In this document: positions 50,692-59,900 of the stretch, piece by piece
Position numbering within the stretch: the stretch's first letter is position 1
Layout of the letters: every line of letters begins with the position of its first letter
Assembly: GCA_016195025.1 (NCBI GenBank)
Contig: JACQAL010000004.1
Coordinates: 32,808 to 96,807 of the forward strand
DNA: 64,000 nt
DNA from: Bacteroidota bacterium
GTDB lineage: Bacteria > Bacteroidota > Bacteroidia > Palsa-948
Direction: 5' to 3'
The notes under the pieces: model-generated
Told to the model about the DNA's origin: nothing
The model's input: the letters and a program-made list of their open reading frames with translations, nothing else
The model's database searches: none
Translations under genes and position numbers: made by a program

Positions 50692-53600
50692 ATGAACAAG
50701 CGGACAGCAATTTATATTTTTCTCTTCGGATTATTTTTTCTGATTTGCATTGCGTTGTTTTCGCAGAAGACGATGGTCTATACAAATCTAGATGCGGATT
50801 TCAAATTGGCACTCGAACTTTTCCAGAAACAAAAATTCGGTTCAGCACAAAAACAATTTTCAAAAATTATTTCTCACTACGGCAATGAGCCGCATAACTT
50901 AATCCGGATTGACGCAGAATATTATTCCGCTCTCTGCGCGCTGGAACTTTTTAATAAGGACGCGGAACTGCTTCTGAAAAATTTTATTTCTGTTCATCCC
51001 GAATCTCCGCGCACTCAAACCGCCTATTTCCAATTGGGAAAATATAACTATAGAAAAAAACAATACAACAAAGCACTGGAGTGGTTTGCAAAGGTGGATG
51101 TGTATGACTTGAACAACGAAGAGTTATCGGAATTTTATTTTAAACGCGGATATAGTTTTTTTGAGGAAGACAGCATGGTGCAGGCGAAAAAAGATTTTTT
51201 CGAAATCAAAGACATTGACAATAAATACGCTTCACCGGCAACTTATTATTACGGGCATATTTCTTATCGTGAAAAAAATTATCAGACCGCACTTCAGCAT
51301 TTTCAGAAATTAAAAAGAAATGAAAACTTCGGAGCGATTGTTCCTTATTATATAGCCCAGATTTTTTTTCTGCAGGAAAAATACGACAGCGCCATTGTTT
51401 ATGCCAAGCCGCTGCTCGATTCCGGAAATGTGAAGCGGGTTCCCGAACTCACAAAAATTATGGGCGAATCTTACTACCGCACTTCAAAATATAATGAGGC
51501 AATTCCCTATTTGGAAAAATATAAATCGTTAGCGGGAAATTTAAATCGCAATGAATGGTATCAGCTTGGATATGCGTATTACAAAATTGAAAAATTTTCC
51601 GAAGCAATTCCATGCTTTCAGAATTCCATAGCGGAAAGAGACAGCATTTCACAAAACGCACATTATCATCTGGGAGATTGTTATGTGCGGGTTTCCATCG
51701 TGGAAAAAAAATCATTGCACATGCTCGCTAAAAATTCTTTTGAAGCAGCATATAAAATAGATTTTGATAAATCAATTACGGAAGATGCACTTTTCAATTA
51801 CGCGAAACTCTGCTATGAACTTTCGTACTCACCTTTCAACGAAGCGCTCTCCGCACTCAGCGCATACATAAATAAATATCCCGATTCTCCGCGGCTCGAT
51901 GAGTGCTATAAATACCTGGTGAATGTTTATCTCTCCACAAAAAATTACAAAGAGGCGATGAAATCCATTGAGAGCATGAAATCGCTGAATGAGGAAATGA
52001 AAACGGCTTACCAGAAAATTTCTTTTCTCTACGGCTTGCAATTATTCGCCAACAATCACTTGCAGGAAACAATTATTTACCTGAATAAATCTTTAACTCA
52101 TCCTGTGAACAGCACCTATACTTCACTCGCGCATTACTGGAAGGGCGAAACTTTTTACCAGATGTCGGAAAAAGCAGGAATGAAATTCGGTTTGGATTCT
52201 TCCATCCTTTCCTACAAAACATTTCTCTCTTCTCCCGGAGCAATCAACAACAATGAATTTTTCGCAGCACATTATAATCTCGGCTACGCAAACTTTAAAA
52301 AGGAGAATTATTCCGAAGCCAATGTTTGGTTCAGAAAATATGCAGGATTAAAATCAAACGAGCCGAAAGAAAAAATGAACGATGCCTATTTGAGAATTGG
52401 CGATGGTTTTTTCATGATGAAAGATTACACTAATGCAGTGGATTATTACGATGAAGCGCTGAAAACCGGAAAGCGCGATGCCGATTACGCGCTCTACCAG
52501 AAAGCACTTGCACAAGGCGTGCTCGGAAAAAAAGAAGCGAAGGTGAATACGCTCGCAGAACTTCTCTCGAACTATTCCGGCAAACAAAACCTGCCTGCGG
52601 CAGGCAGGTATGAAGCGGCAGCAAAATTTGAACTCGCAAATACGTATGTGCAACTGAACAATGATGAAAACGCACTGGCATACTATAAAAAAGTTGTGAA
52701 TGAACATCCGGAAACTTCTTTCACTCCGCGCGCGCTGCTGCAAATAGGAAGAATAGAAGCGAAGAAAAAAGAATACGACCATTCACTTGCAACGCTCGAT
52801 AAAGTCCTTGCTTCCTATCCGAAAACCACCGAAGCATTTGAAGCCATCCGCGCCATGCGCGATATTTACAAAGCGAAAGGCGACATGGATGCATACGAAG
52901 CGAAACTGAAAAACATTCCTTATGCTGCCGTCACACTCGCTTCACTCGATTCAAGCAATTACGATGTGGCATTTGATTTTTACGACAAAGGCGATTGCGA
53001 TAACGCAATTAAAAATTTCACAAAGTACATGGAAAAATATCCGAACGGAATTTTTCTCATTCAGGCAAATTATTACAAAGCCGAGTGCGATTTCAAAAAT
53101 AAAAATTACGAGGCGGCTCTTGGCGGATATCAGTATGTGCTTGATAAACCACTCAACGCTTTCACTGAGTCATCTTTGCTGAAAGGAGCTGGAATAAATT
53201 ACCGGAATAAAAATTATGAGAGTGCGCTGAAGCAATACGGGCGTCTGGCAGAAGTGGCGGAATATCCCGCAAATGCAAGCGAAGGAAAAACCGGAACCAT
53301 GCGCTGCTTCTTCAATGTGGGAAAATTGGATTCGGCAAGCGCGGCAGCAAAAAAAGTTCTGGAAATTGAAAAAGTTTCCGATGAAACAAAAGCCGAAGCG
53401 CATTTCATCATAGGGAAAAATTATTCGGATATAAAATATTATGATTTGGCGGCAAAAGAATTTCTGGCGGTAACCTATCTGACAACGAGCGAGAAAAGCG
53501 CGGAAGCAAAATACAACATTGCCTACAACCAGTTTCTCACAGAGCAATACAAAGAATCGCAGAAAACAATTTTTGAATTGATTAATCAGCAGCCCGGCTA

Positions 53601-53880
53601 TGACTACTGGATTGGCAAAGGATTTATTCTTCTCTCGGATGATTATGCCGCCCTAAAAGATTTATTCAACGCAAAGTATGCATTGCAGGCGTTGATTGAA
53701 AAATCTTCGAACATAGAATTAGTTACAATCGCAAAAGAAAAATTAAACCGGCTGAATGAAATTGAAGCGAAAGCAAAAGCCGAAGCCGAACTGAAAAAAG
53801 AAAAGAAAGTTGAAACTGAAATACAATTCAAACCCGATAATCCGAAGGACTCGGCATTGTATAAACAGGAAGGGAAGTAA
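50692..53880 (+). CDS. Large TPR-repeat exported protein
   Basis: 1062 residues. Signal anchor IYIFLFGLFFLICIALFSQ, then TPR-like helices throughout (YNKALEWFAKVDVYDLNNEE, EAIPYLEKYKSLAGNLN, YKEAMKSIESMKSLNEE, YTNAVDYYDEALKTGK, EYDHSLATLDKVLASYPKTTE, and so on), more than 20 units, and a Lys/Glu-rich end. A perfect palindrome at 52589-52609 codes for LPAAGR between two repeats. Probably a periplasmic scaffold; it is followed 30 bp later by an outer-membrane barrel gene, so they probably work together. Confidence 0.85.
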   Translation: MNKRTAIYIFLFGLFFLICIALFSQKTMVYTNLDADFKLALELFQKQKFGSAQKQFSKIISHYGNEPHNLIRIDAEYYSALCALELFNKDAELLLKNFISVHPESPRTQTAYFQLGKYNYRKKQYNKALEWFAKVDVYDLNNEELSEFYFKRGYSFFEEDSMVQAKKDFFEIKDIDNKYASPATYYYGHISYREKNYQTALQHFQKLKRNENFGAIVPYYIAQIFFLQEKYDSAIVYAKPLLDSGNVKRVPELTKIMGESYYRTSKYNEAIPYLEKYKSLAGNLNRNEWYQLGYAYYKIEKFSEAIPCFQNSIAERDSISQNAHYHLGDCYVRVSIVEKKSLHMLAKNSFEAAYKIDFDKSITEDALFNYAKLCYELSYSPFNEALSALSAYINKYPDSPRLDECYKYLVNVYLSTKNYKEAMKSIESMKSLNEEMKTAYQKISFLYGLQLFANNHLQETIIYLNKSLTHPVNSTYTSLAHYWKGETFYQMSEKAGMKFGLDSSILSYKTFLSSPGAINNNEFFAAHYNLGYANFKKENYSEANVWFRKYAGLKSNEPKEKMNDAYLRIGDGFFMMKDYTNAVDYYDEALKTGKRDADYALYQKALAQGVLGKKEAKVNTLAELLSNYSGKQNLPAAGRYEAAAKFELANTYVQLNNDENALAYYKKVVNEHPETSFTPRALLQIGRIEAKKKEYDHSLATLDKVLASYPKTTEAFEAIRAMRDIYKAKGDMDAYEAKLKNIPYAAVTLASLDSSNYDVAFDFYDKGDCDNAIKNFTKYMEKYPNGIFLIQANYYKAECDFKNKNYEAALGGYQYVLDKPLNAFTESSLLKGAGINYRNKNYESALKQYGRLAEVAEYPANASEGKTGTMRCFFNVGKLDSASAAAKKVLEIEKVSDETKAEAHFIIGKNYSDIKYYDLAAKEFLAVTYLTTSEKSAEAKYNIAYNQFLTEQYKESQKTIFELINQQPGYDYWIGKGFILLSDDYAALKDLFNAKYALQALIEKSSNIELVTIAKEKLNRLNEIEAKAKAEAELKKEKKVETEIQFKPDNPKDSALYKQEGK

Positions 53881-53910
53881 GAGGTAAAAAGTAAAAAGTA
53901 AAAAGTAAAA

Positions 53911-55587
53911 ATGAAAAAGAACAGGAACATACTTGTGATTTTATTTTTCTGCACAATAAATTCGTTTGCGCAGAAAATTCTCAAAGACACCACCGTTACA
54001 GTTGTAAAAGCATTTCAGCCAACGATTGCCGATGCTTTCAAAATAAATGAAATGCCGGTGGTAAAAGATTCTGTTCCGCCTATTCCAAATCTTTCCTACT
54101 CCATCCATTCAAAAAAAGTTTTCACTCCGTTCACCGTTGAACCGCTGAAGCCGGCAAAAATGGTGGGAGAGCCGCTCGTAAAACTTTACAACGGCTTGGT
54201 GAAACTCGGTGCAGGAAATTACAACACTCCCTATGCAGAAATTTTTTACAACAACGGACGCTCAAAGGAATATTCTTACGGAACTCACCTGAAACATTTT
54301 TCCTCCAGCGCAAACATGGAAGGTTACGGCTTCGGGGGAACAAGCGACAACCGGATTGAACTCTACGGAAAAAAATTTCTGCGCAAGCAAACACTCAGCG
54401 GAGGATTGGATTACAGCAGGAATGTTATTCATTATTACGGATACGATACATCCGCTTTATTTATTACGGATAACAACTATATCAAACAGCGCTATTCAAA
54501 CATCGGGGGAAATGCTGCGCTGCAAAGCCATTACAGCGATTCCATTCATACAAATTATTTTCTGAAACTGAAATACTACAACCTCTCCGATTTTTATTCC
54601 ACTTCTGAAAATAATATTTATGCATCGGGAGATTTCAGCGGCTATTACGAAAAGCAGTTGATTCATCTTCCGGTTACGGTGGATTATTACAACAACAAAT
54701 CGAAAACAGATACGGCAAACTCAGCGCTCATTTCCCTTTCGCCCTACTTAACTTCCGCAGGAGAAAAATGGAGCGCACGCATTGGAGTGGGAATTTTCAT
54801 GGAAGGAAACGAACACGATAAAAGCCGTTTTGCTTTTGCACCGAAAATTGATTTTAATTATAATGCAGTGGACAACATTCTCATTCCCTATGCAGGAGTT
54901 ACCGGAGGATTGAAAAAGAATTCTCTCCAAACACTCACGGATGAAAATCCTTTTCTTATTCCTGCGCCAAACATAAAAAACACAAACACCAAATGGGAAA
55001 TCTATGGCGGCATGCGCGGAAGCATCAGCAAAACCGTTTCGTACAATGCGCGCACTTCCTACAGCAAAATTGAGGACCTGTATTTTTTTGTGAACGATTA
55101 CAGCGATGCTTTCAAAAAAGGATTCAACACGGTTTACTATGATGTTTCCCTGCTGAATGTGCACGGAGAATTGCAGTACCAGCACACCGAGAAAATAAAA
55201 TTCATGGCAAAAGGCGATTACAACAAATACACTCTGCCTTCCGACAGCATGAGCCCCTGGCACCGGCCGCCTATGCAACTTACCTTCACTGCAAATTATA
55301 ATCTGAAAAATAAAATTGCGGCAACTGCCGATGTGTTTGTGATTGGAAAACGCTTCGCTAATTCGTACGGGCAGGTGCCTTCCGCAAATCCGCCAAGCGT
55401 GGTGTGGACAGGTATTACGGAATTAAAACCCATAGTGGATGTAAATCTTGGATTGGAATACCGCTACAGCAAAAAACTTTCCGCCTTTGTGCATTTGAAC
55501 AATCTTGGTTTCTCGCGCTATTATATCTGGAATAATTATCCTTCGTATAAATTTAATTTCATGGCTGGGATTTCGATGGCATTTTGA
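53911..55587 (+). CDS. Outer-membrane beta-barrel (TonB-receptor-like) protein
   Basis: 558 residues. Signal peptide (ILVILFFCTINSFAQ), then TVTVVKAFQPTIADAFKINEMP, a segment like a degenerate TonB-receptor N-terminus. Many amphipathic strands follow (TLSGGLDYSRNVIHYYG, YFLKLKYYNLSDFYSTS, GELQYQHTEKIKFMAKGDYNKY) and the chain ends NFMAGISMAF with a terminal Phe, the barrel-closing signal. No plug domain or carboxypeptidase-like domain is visible. Seven-base GTAAAAA repeats precede the ATG. Paired with the TPR gene. Confidence 0.75.
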   Translation: MKKNRNILVILFFCTINSFAQKILKDTTVTVVKAFQPTIADAFKINEMPVVKDSVPPIPNLSYSIHSKKVFTPFTVEPLKPAKMVGEPLVKLYNGLVKLGAGNYNTPYAEIFYNNGRSKEYSYGTHLKHFSSSANMEGYGFGGTSDNRIELYGKKFLRKQTLSGGLDYSRNVIHYYGYDTSALFITDNNYIKQRYSNIGGNAALQSHYSDSIHTNYFLKLKYYNLSDFYSTSENNIYASGDFSGYYEKQLIHLPVTVDYYNNKSKTDTANSALISLSPYLTSAGEKWSARIGVGIFMEGNEHDKSRFAFAPKIDFNYNAVDNILIPYAGVTGGLKKNSLQTLTDENPFLIPAPNIKNTNTKWEIYGGMRGSISKTVSYNARTSYSKIEDLYFFVNDYSDAFKKGFNTVYYDVSLLNVHGELQYQHTEKIKFMAKGDYNKYTLPSDSMSPWHRPPMQLTFTANYNLKNKIAATADVFVIGKRFANSYGQVPSANPPSVVWTGITELKPIVDVNLGLEYRYSKKLSAFVHLNNLGFSRYYIWNNYPSYKFNFMAGISMAF

Positions 55588-55637
55588 TTGTTTCTTTTAT
55601 TCCCCTTACCTGTCTTATAACTGAAACGCTTTCCTTT

Positions 55638-55645
55638 TATCTTTG
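55638..55645 (+). promoter_or_regulatory. Bacteroidota -7 box for the type B CTD / PorP pair
   Basis: TATCTTTG, exact TAnnTTTG match, 5 bp before the ATG at 55651. Confidence 0.45.
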
Positions 55646-55650
55646 CCGTC

Positions 55651-56478
55651 ATGAAATTTAACCGCAATCTGTTGCCGTTGGTTTTTTTATTTTTCATTTT
55701 CTATTTTCCATTTTTTGTTTCTGCTGCCGCACCGCTTTCCGCCAGCGCGGGAAACAACACGGGCGTTTGCCCGGGTGATTCCGTTCAGATTGGAGGAAAC
55801 CCCGCAGCCACCGGAGGAACTCCGCTTTATGTTTTTTCCTGGCAGCCCGCTGCTTCGTTGAGCAATCCTGCTATTGCAAATCCGTATGCGCAGCCGTCTG
55901 CTTCCACCAATTACACGCTCACGGTAACTGATGCAATGGGAAATTCTTCTATGTCGGTGGTGAATGTTTCCGTTTATTCTCTTCCCACAGTAAGCGCAGG
56001 TCCCGATCAAACCATTATTGAAGGAACAAATACTGTTTTGCAGGGAAGCGGAGCCCTGCATTATTACTGGACTCCCACTCTATATCTTTACATGCAGAAT
56101 TCCGCCACACCGGTTGCCGAGCCGCAGGACAGCACCACGTTTTGCGTAATAGGCGTGGACGGAAACGGCTGTGCAAATGCCGACTGCATGAAAATTTATG
56201 TCATACCCAGCGATGAATTATTTTTTTACAATGCTTTTACTCCCAATCATGACGGGCTGAACGATGTTTTTTACATAGGAAACATTATGAAGTATCCGGA
56301 AAACAGATTTGAAGTATACAACCGAAACGGAAAATTGGTCTACAACGCTGCACCTTATCTGAATGACTGGGACGGCAAAGTGGACGGAAACGAACTTCCC
56401 TGCGCCACCTATTATTATGTGCTTGACCCCGGAAGCGGAAAAGAAAAAATTCACGGAGCAGTTACCATTATACGATGA
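55651..56478 (+). CDS. T9SS type B (CHU_C/gliding-motility C-terminal domain) surface protein
   Basis: 275 residues. Signal peptide, one PKD/Ig-like pair (NNTGVCPGDSVQIGGNPAATGG ... YVFSWQPAASLSNPAIANPYAQPSASTNYTLTVTDAMG and SAGPDQTIIEGTNTVLQGSG), then the CTD: FFYNAFTPNHDGLNDVFYIGNI, RFEVYNRNGKLVYNA and WDGKVDGNELPCATYYYVLDPG (about residues 190-275). This C-terminal domain directs export by T9SS and, in type B systems, is followed by a PorP/SprF-like protein. The stop overlaps the next start by 4 bp. Confidence 0.93.
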   Translation: MKFNRNLLPLVFLFFIFYFPFFVSAAAPLSASAGNNTGVCPGDSVQIGGNPAATGGTPLYVFSWQPAASLSNPAIANPYAQPSASTNYTLTVTDAMGNSSMSVVNVSVYSLPTVSAGPDQTIIEGTNTVLQGSGALHYYWTPTLYLYMQNSATPVAEPQDSTTFCVIGVDGNGCANADCMKIYVIPSDELFFYNAFTPNHDGLNDVFYIGNIMKYPENRFEVYNRNGKLVYNAAPYLNDWDGKVDGNELPCATYYYVLDPGSGKEKIHGAVTIIR

Positions 56479-57470
56479 AACATTTATTAAAATATTTTTC
56501 TTCCGTTAGAATTTTTATTTTGCTTTTCTATTTGTCCTATGTCATTTGTCATTTGTCATTTTCACAGCAGATGCCTTACTACACACAGTTCAAGCCGAAC
56601 AACATTATGCTCAATCCCGCAGTGGCGGGCACCAAACGCATTATGGACGCGCGCCTCTTTTACCGCAACCAGTGGACGGGCTTTGACGATGCGCCTGTTA
56701 CCATGGGATTTTCTGCCAACAGCCGTTTCATGAACGGAAGCATGGGAGCGGGCATTGCTTATTTCAGCGATAAAACCGGACCCACTTCGCGCAATGATTT
56801 TGCGCTGGCGTATTCTTACCACGCAAAGTTTGACGATGTGGAACTTTCGCTGGGCGCTGCGGGGCATTTGCTGAGTTACTTAGTGGACGGAAGCAAACTG
56901 CACATGCACATTCCGTTCGACAATGCCATTGACCTGGCGGCTTTTCAGAAGAAAAAAGTATGGGATGCCAGCGCGGGCGCTCTCTTTTACAACGACCGCT
57001 TTCATGTGGGCGTGAGCGTGCTGAATTTTATGGAGCCCACCATCAACTATTATCCGAATGACGACACGCTGCATAAAACAAAAATTCACATGGTGCCGCA
57101 CGTATACGGAAGCGTGGGCTATAACTGGTCGGGGCAGGAGGACTGGATTTGGGAAAATTCATTGCAGGCAGTGTACTCCGCTTTTAATCCCATAGTGGTT
57201 GATTATAACCTGCGCCTGCATTATAAGCAGGTGATTTTTGGCGGGCTTTCCATCCGCCTGCGCGATGCCATTGCGCTGAATGCGGGCGTTACCATTGCCG
57301 GAGAATTTCACATCAGTTACTCCTATGATTTTATTGTTTCGCCCCTGAGCGCTTACCAGAGCGGCTCGCATGAAATCATGCTTGCCTGGAGTTCCAATTT
57401 AGGATTGGATAAGCAAAAAAAATACGATACCTCGCGCTTTAAACGGCAGCGGTACGGGTATATGTTTTGA
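56475..57470 (+). CDS. PorP/SprF family T9SS membrane protein
   Basis: 331 residues. Signal peptide ending SFSQ, then the family signature MPYYTQFKPNNIMLNPAVAGTKRIMDARLFYRNQWTGFDDAPVTMGFSANSRF, and outer-membrane strands such as GAGIAYFSDKTGPTSRNDFALAYSYH and LNAGVTIAGEFHISYSYDF. PorP/SprF proteins form outer-membrane barrels that work with type B CTD cargoes. Coupled (ATGA overlap) to the CTD gene. Signal-peptide codons contain TGTCATT heptamers. Confidence 0.94.
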   Translation: MKHLLKYFSSVRIFILLFYLSYVICHLSFSQQMPYYTQFKPNNIMLNPAVAGTKRIMDARLFYRNQWTGFDDAPVTMGFSANSRFMNGSMGAGIAYFSDKTGPTSRNDFALAYSYHAKFDDVELSLGAAGHLLSYLVDGSKLHMHIPFDNAIDLAAFQKKKVWDASAGALFYNDRFHVGVSVLNFMEPTINYYPNDDTLHKTKIHMVPHVYGSVGYNWSGQEDWIWENSLQAVYSAFNPIVVDYNLRLHYKQVIFGGLSIRLRDAIALNAGVTIAGEFHISYSYDFIVSPLSAYQSGSHEIMLAWSSNLGLDKQKKYDTSRFKRQRYGYMF

Positions 57471-57548
57471 AAATAAAACCTCGTCCTCATTTTTTAATGT
57501 ACTGTTTTCAATGTTTCAATTTTCCTGCTATGGATATTTTTTATGTAT

Positions 57549-57872
57549 TCAGCGAATAAAAATAATTCCCATCTCAGGTTCTGTTTTCAGAACTTTAAGA
57601 ATAGAAGGAGCAAGTTCAACAACTGTATCTGGGCGGACAAACTTTAGATCAAGCAGCAGCACCGCAACAGGAAATTTTTTCAAACTCTGCTGGAAGTGAA
57701 GATTTTTATCGGCAGTAATCAGGATTTCAAAATCATTTGCAATCATTAAGCCAAGCAGTTCCCCGTTTCGTTTTCCATCCCAATCCATTTCCTGAACAGT
57801 AAAAATACGGAACGATTTTCCCAAATGCTTTTTCAGCACTTTAGGAATATTTTCGTCTAAAAGAATTTTCAT
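57549..57872 (-). CDS. DUF5615 family PIN-like toxin
   Basis: 107 residues from the ATG at 57872. PIN-like pattern: MKILLDENIPKVLKKHL (acidic residue D6/E7 after the first strand), DFEILITADKNLHFQQ (second Asp cluster), and VPLDLKFVRPDT region. Such short PIN-like toxins pair with DUF433 antitoxins. One base separates it from the antitoxin stop. RNase activity is inferred from family. Confidence 0.87.
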   Translation of the reverse strand: MKILLDENIPKVLKKHLGKSFRIFTVQEMDWDGKRNGELLGLMIANDFEILITADKNLHFQQSLKKFPVAVLLLDLKFVRPDTVVELAPSILKVLKTEPEMGIIFIR

Positions 57873-57873
57873 T

Positions 57874-58092
57874 TCAGGCAATCAGAAGTTTTTCTGCGGA
57901 CTTAAGCAGAGAAAGCGCCTGTTTCTTTTTTACGGAGGGGAAATCATTTAGAAATTCATCAAGCGAATAATTTCCTTCCAGGTAATCAAAAAGCGTTTGA
58001 ATGGGAACGCGCGTTCCGCGAAAAACAGGAGTGCCTCCCAAAATTTCACGGTCAACATTAATTATATCTCTATTTTGCCTTTGTTTCATCAT
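57874..58092 (-). CDS. DUF433 family antitoxin
   Basis: 72 residues from the ATG at 58092 (a second ATG follows at 58089). Core INVDREILGGTPVFRGTRVPIQTLFDYLEGNYSLDEFLNDFPSV is the DUF433 helix-turn-helix-like fold, expected to bind its own promoter and the toxin. A -7 box TAAATTTG lies just upstream. Confidence 0.88.
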   Translation of the reverse strand: MMKQRQNRDIINVDREILGGTPVFRGTRVPIQTLFDYLEGNYSLDEFLNDFPSVKKKQALSLLKSAEKLLIA

Positions 58093-58095
58093 AAA

Positions 58096-58103
58096 CAAAT
58101 TTA
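58096..58103 (-). promoter_or_regulatory. Bacteroidota -7 box for the DUF433/DUF5615 module
   Basis: Minus-strand TAAATTTG, exact TAnnTTTG match, immediately before the antitoxin ATG. Confidence 0.45.
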
Positions 58104-58338
58104 CAAATAAAAATTATAACCTTCTTCTTTATGTTTATTCATTTGAATCAACATTTACAGCATAGCTTCCCTCGCTACGCTCGTTAACACAAGTCCTCGG
58201 TTGGCATTTTATAAAAGTAAAACTATTTCCGGCAAAGATGCCGCAGATACAGCAACCGCTTCGCAACAGAGTTTTTTCTCTTTCCCATTCTTCTTGTAAA
58301 ACATAAAATCGTACATTCGTTTTCTAAAATTATTTACC

Positions 58339-59769
58339 ATGAAAAAGTTTTTCTTTTTACTTCTTACCTCTTACTTCTCACTTCTCACTTCCCACGCCCA
58401 GTATCCTTCACAAAACATCACCCTGCTTTCGCACTGGGATACTACCACGGCATACATTCCGCAGGAAAATTATTACCACATCCGCTACAACAGCATCTGG
58501 GGCTGGGCTGATACGGTGAAGAACCGCGAGTATGCCATCCTGGGTTCGGGAAGGGGAACTTTTTTTATTGATGTTACCACGCCTGCCGTTCCTGTGGTGC
58601 GCGCCTTTGTTCCGGGCAGGCGCGATTCGTGCATCTGGCGCGAATATAAAACCTACAAGAATTATCTCTATGCCGTGAGCGATGATTCTCCTCCCAACAG
58701 CATTCAGATTATTGATATGAGTTACCTTCCCGATTCCGTTCACGTGGTGTATGACCAGGATACGCTGGCGCAGCATGTGCACAGCATTTTCATTGACGAA
58801 GCCAACGCGCGCATGTATCTGAACATTGCCACTTACAAAGACGGAAGCCATTCGCAAATGGCAATGTGTTCGCTTACCAATCCAATTGCTCCGTACATAC
58901 TGCGGAAACTGGAACAGGATTATCCGGCCGAAGACAATGTGCACGATTGCTTTGTGCGAAACGATACCTGTTATGCTTCCTGTTCCTACGATGGCTTGCA
59001 TATTTATAAATATGCATCGAATAAATTTACCGAAGTGGGTGCCATTACCGGCTATGAACCGGGAGGCGCTTACAATCACAGCAGCGCGCTTACGGCAAAC
59101 GGCAAAACGCTGATTTTTGCCGATGAAGTTCCGGCAAACCTCACGGTGAAATCACTCGATGTTTCCAATTTCAGCAACCTGAAAATTCTCGATAAGTTTA
59201 AATCCACTCCCGCCACCACCGCCACTCCGCATAATCCCTTCATCCGCAACGGAAGCAACTCGCACGTGGTGATAGCGTATTACGCAGACGGTGTTCAGAT
59301 TTTTGACATTACCAATCCTTCCAATGTTACGCGCACCGGGTATTTTATTTCAAGCCCGGGTGGCTGTCCCACTTGTCCCAGCCAGGATTATTTCAGCTGC
59401 TGGGGAGTTTACATTGATTTGCCCAGCAAAATTGTGCTGGCAAGCGATATGCAGAACGGGCTTTTTGTGCTGGATGCCGCTGCCGCTATGGGAGTTAGGC
59501 CATTGAATTCCTCAGCTGCTGATGCGCAATGCTATCCGAACCCATTCACCGCTAATTTTGAAATTACTTTTACGCTTCCGGCAAATGAAAAAATCAGGTA
59601 TGAATTAGCAGATGCGGAAGGAAAAACCATTATGAAGAAAGAAGCAGCGCTTCCCGCAGGAAAAACATCTCTCACTTTCGAAGGAAAAAATCTTCCTGCC
59701 GGCTCGTATCTTCTTTTGGTAAAAGGAGAAAAAACTTCTTTCACGAAAAAAATAATTAAAAGCAAGTAA
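58339..59769 (+). CDS. Choice-of-anchor B family T9SS cargo
   Basis: 476 residues. Signal peptide coded by CTTCTCA-like heptamers. Beta-propeller of LVIVD-type repeats characteristic of choice-of-anchor B proteins: NITLLSHWDTTTAYIPQENYYHIRYNSIWGW, REYAILGSGRGTFFIDVTTPAVPVVRAF, AHNVHSIFIDEANARMYLNIA, VHDCFVRNDTCYASCSYDGLHIY. Type A CTD in the last ~90 residues (QCYPNPFTANFEITFTLPAN ... GSYLLLVKGEKTSFTKKIIKSK). Surface-anchored; function unknown. A 240-bp spacer separates it from the upstream toxin-antitoxin module. Confidence 0.9.
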   Translation: MKKFFFLLLTSYFSLLTSHAQYPSQNITLLSHWDTTTAYIPQENYYHIRYNSIWGWADTVKNREYAILGSGRGTFFIDVTTPAVPVVRAFVPGRRDSCIWREYKTYKNYLYAVSDDSPPNSIQIIDMSYLPDSVHVVYDQDTLAQHVHSIFIDEANARMYLNIATYKDGSHSQMAMCSLTNPIAPYILRKLEQDYPAEDNVHDCFVRNDTCYASCSYDGLHIYKYASNKFTEVGAITGYEPGGAYNHSSALTANGKTLIFADEVPANLTVKSLDVSNFSNLKILDKFKSTPATTATPHNPFIRNGSNSHVVIAYYADGVQIFDITNPSNVTRTGYFISSPGGCPTCPSQDYFSCWGVYIDLPSKIVLASDMQNGLFVLDAAAAMGVRPLNSSAADAQCYPNPFTANFEITFTLPANEKIRYELADAEGKTIMKKEAALPAGKTSLTFEGKNLPAGSYLLLVKGEKTSFTKKIIKSK

Positions 59770-59789
59770 TAATAGAAGAACAGCATTCA

Positions 59790-59880
59790 GGGCTAAAGCC
59801 CAACGCGTTTGCAATCCATTAACCCCGACCTTAAGGTCGGGGCTACAAAAACAACAACAACGAACACGGGCTTTAACCCA
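59790..59880. repeat. Palindromic repeat pair upstream of the M16 gene
   Basis: GGGCTAAAGCCC (59790-59801) and CCCCGACCTTAAGGTCGGGG (59823-59842, a perfect 20-nt palindrome), then GGGCTTTAACCC further right. They sit in the 131-bp gap before the M16 gene and may act as bidirectional terminator or as inserted repeats; no T tract follows. Confidence 0.7.
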
Positions 59881-59900
59881 CAACAACAAACTATTTACAG

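Noticed and set aside
58093..58338. Gene in the 240-bp gap before the choice-of-anchor B gene
   Set aside because: No ORF with a start and plausible codon use; only short fragments such as CTCGCTACGCTCG that look like repeat debris.
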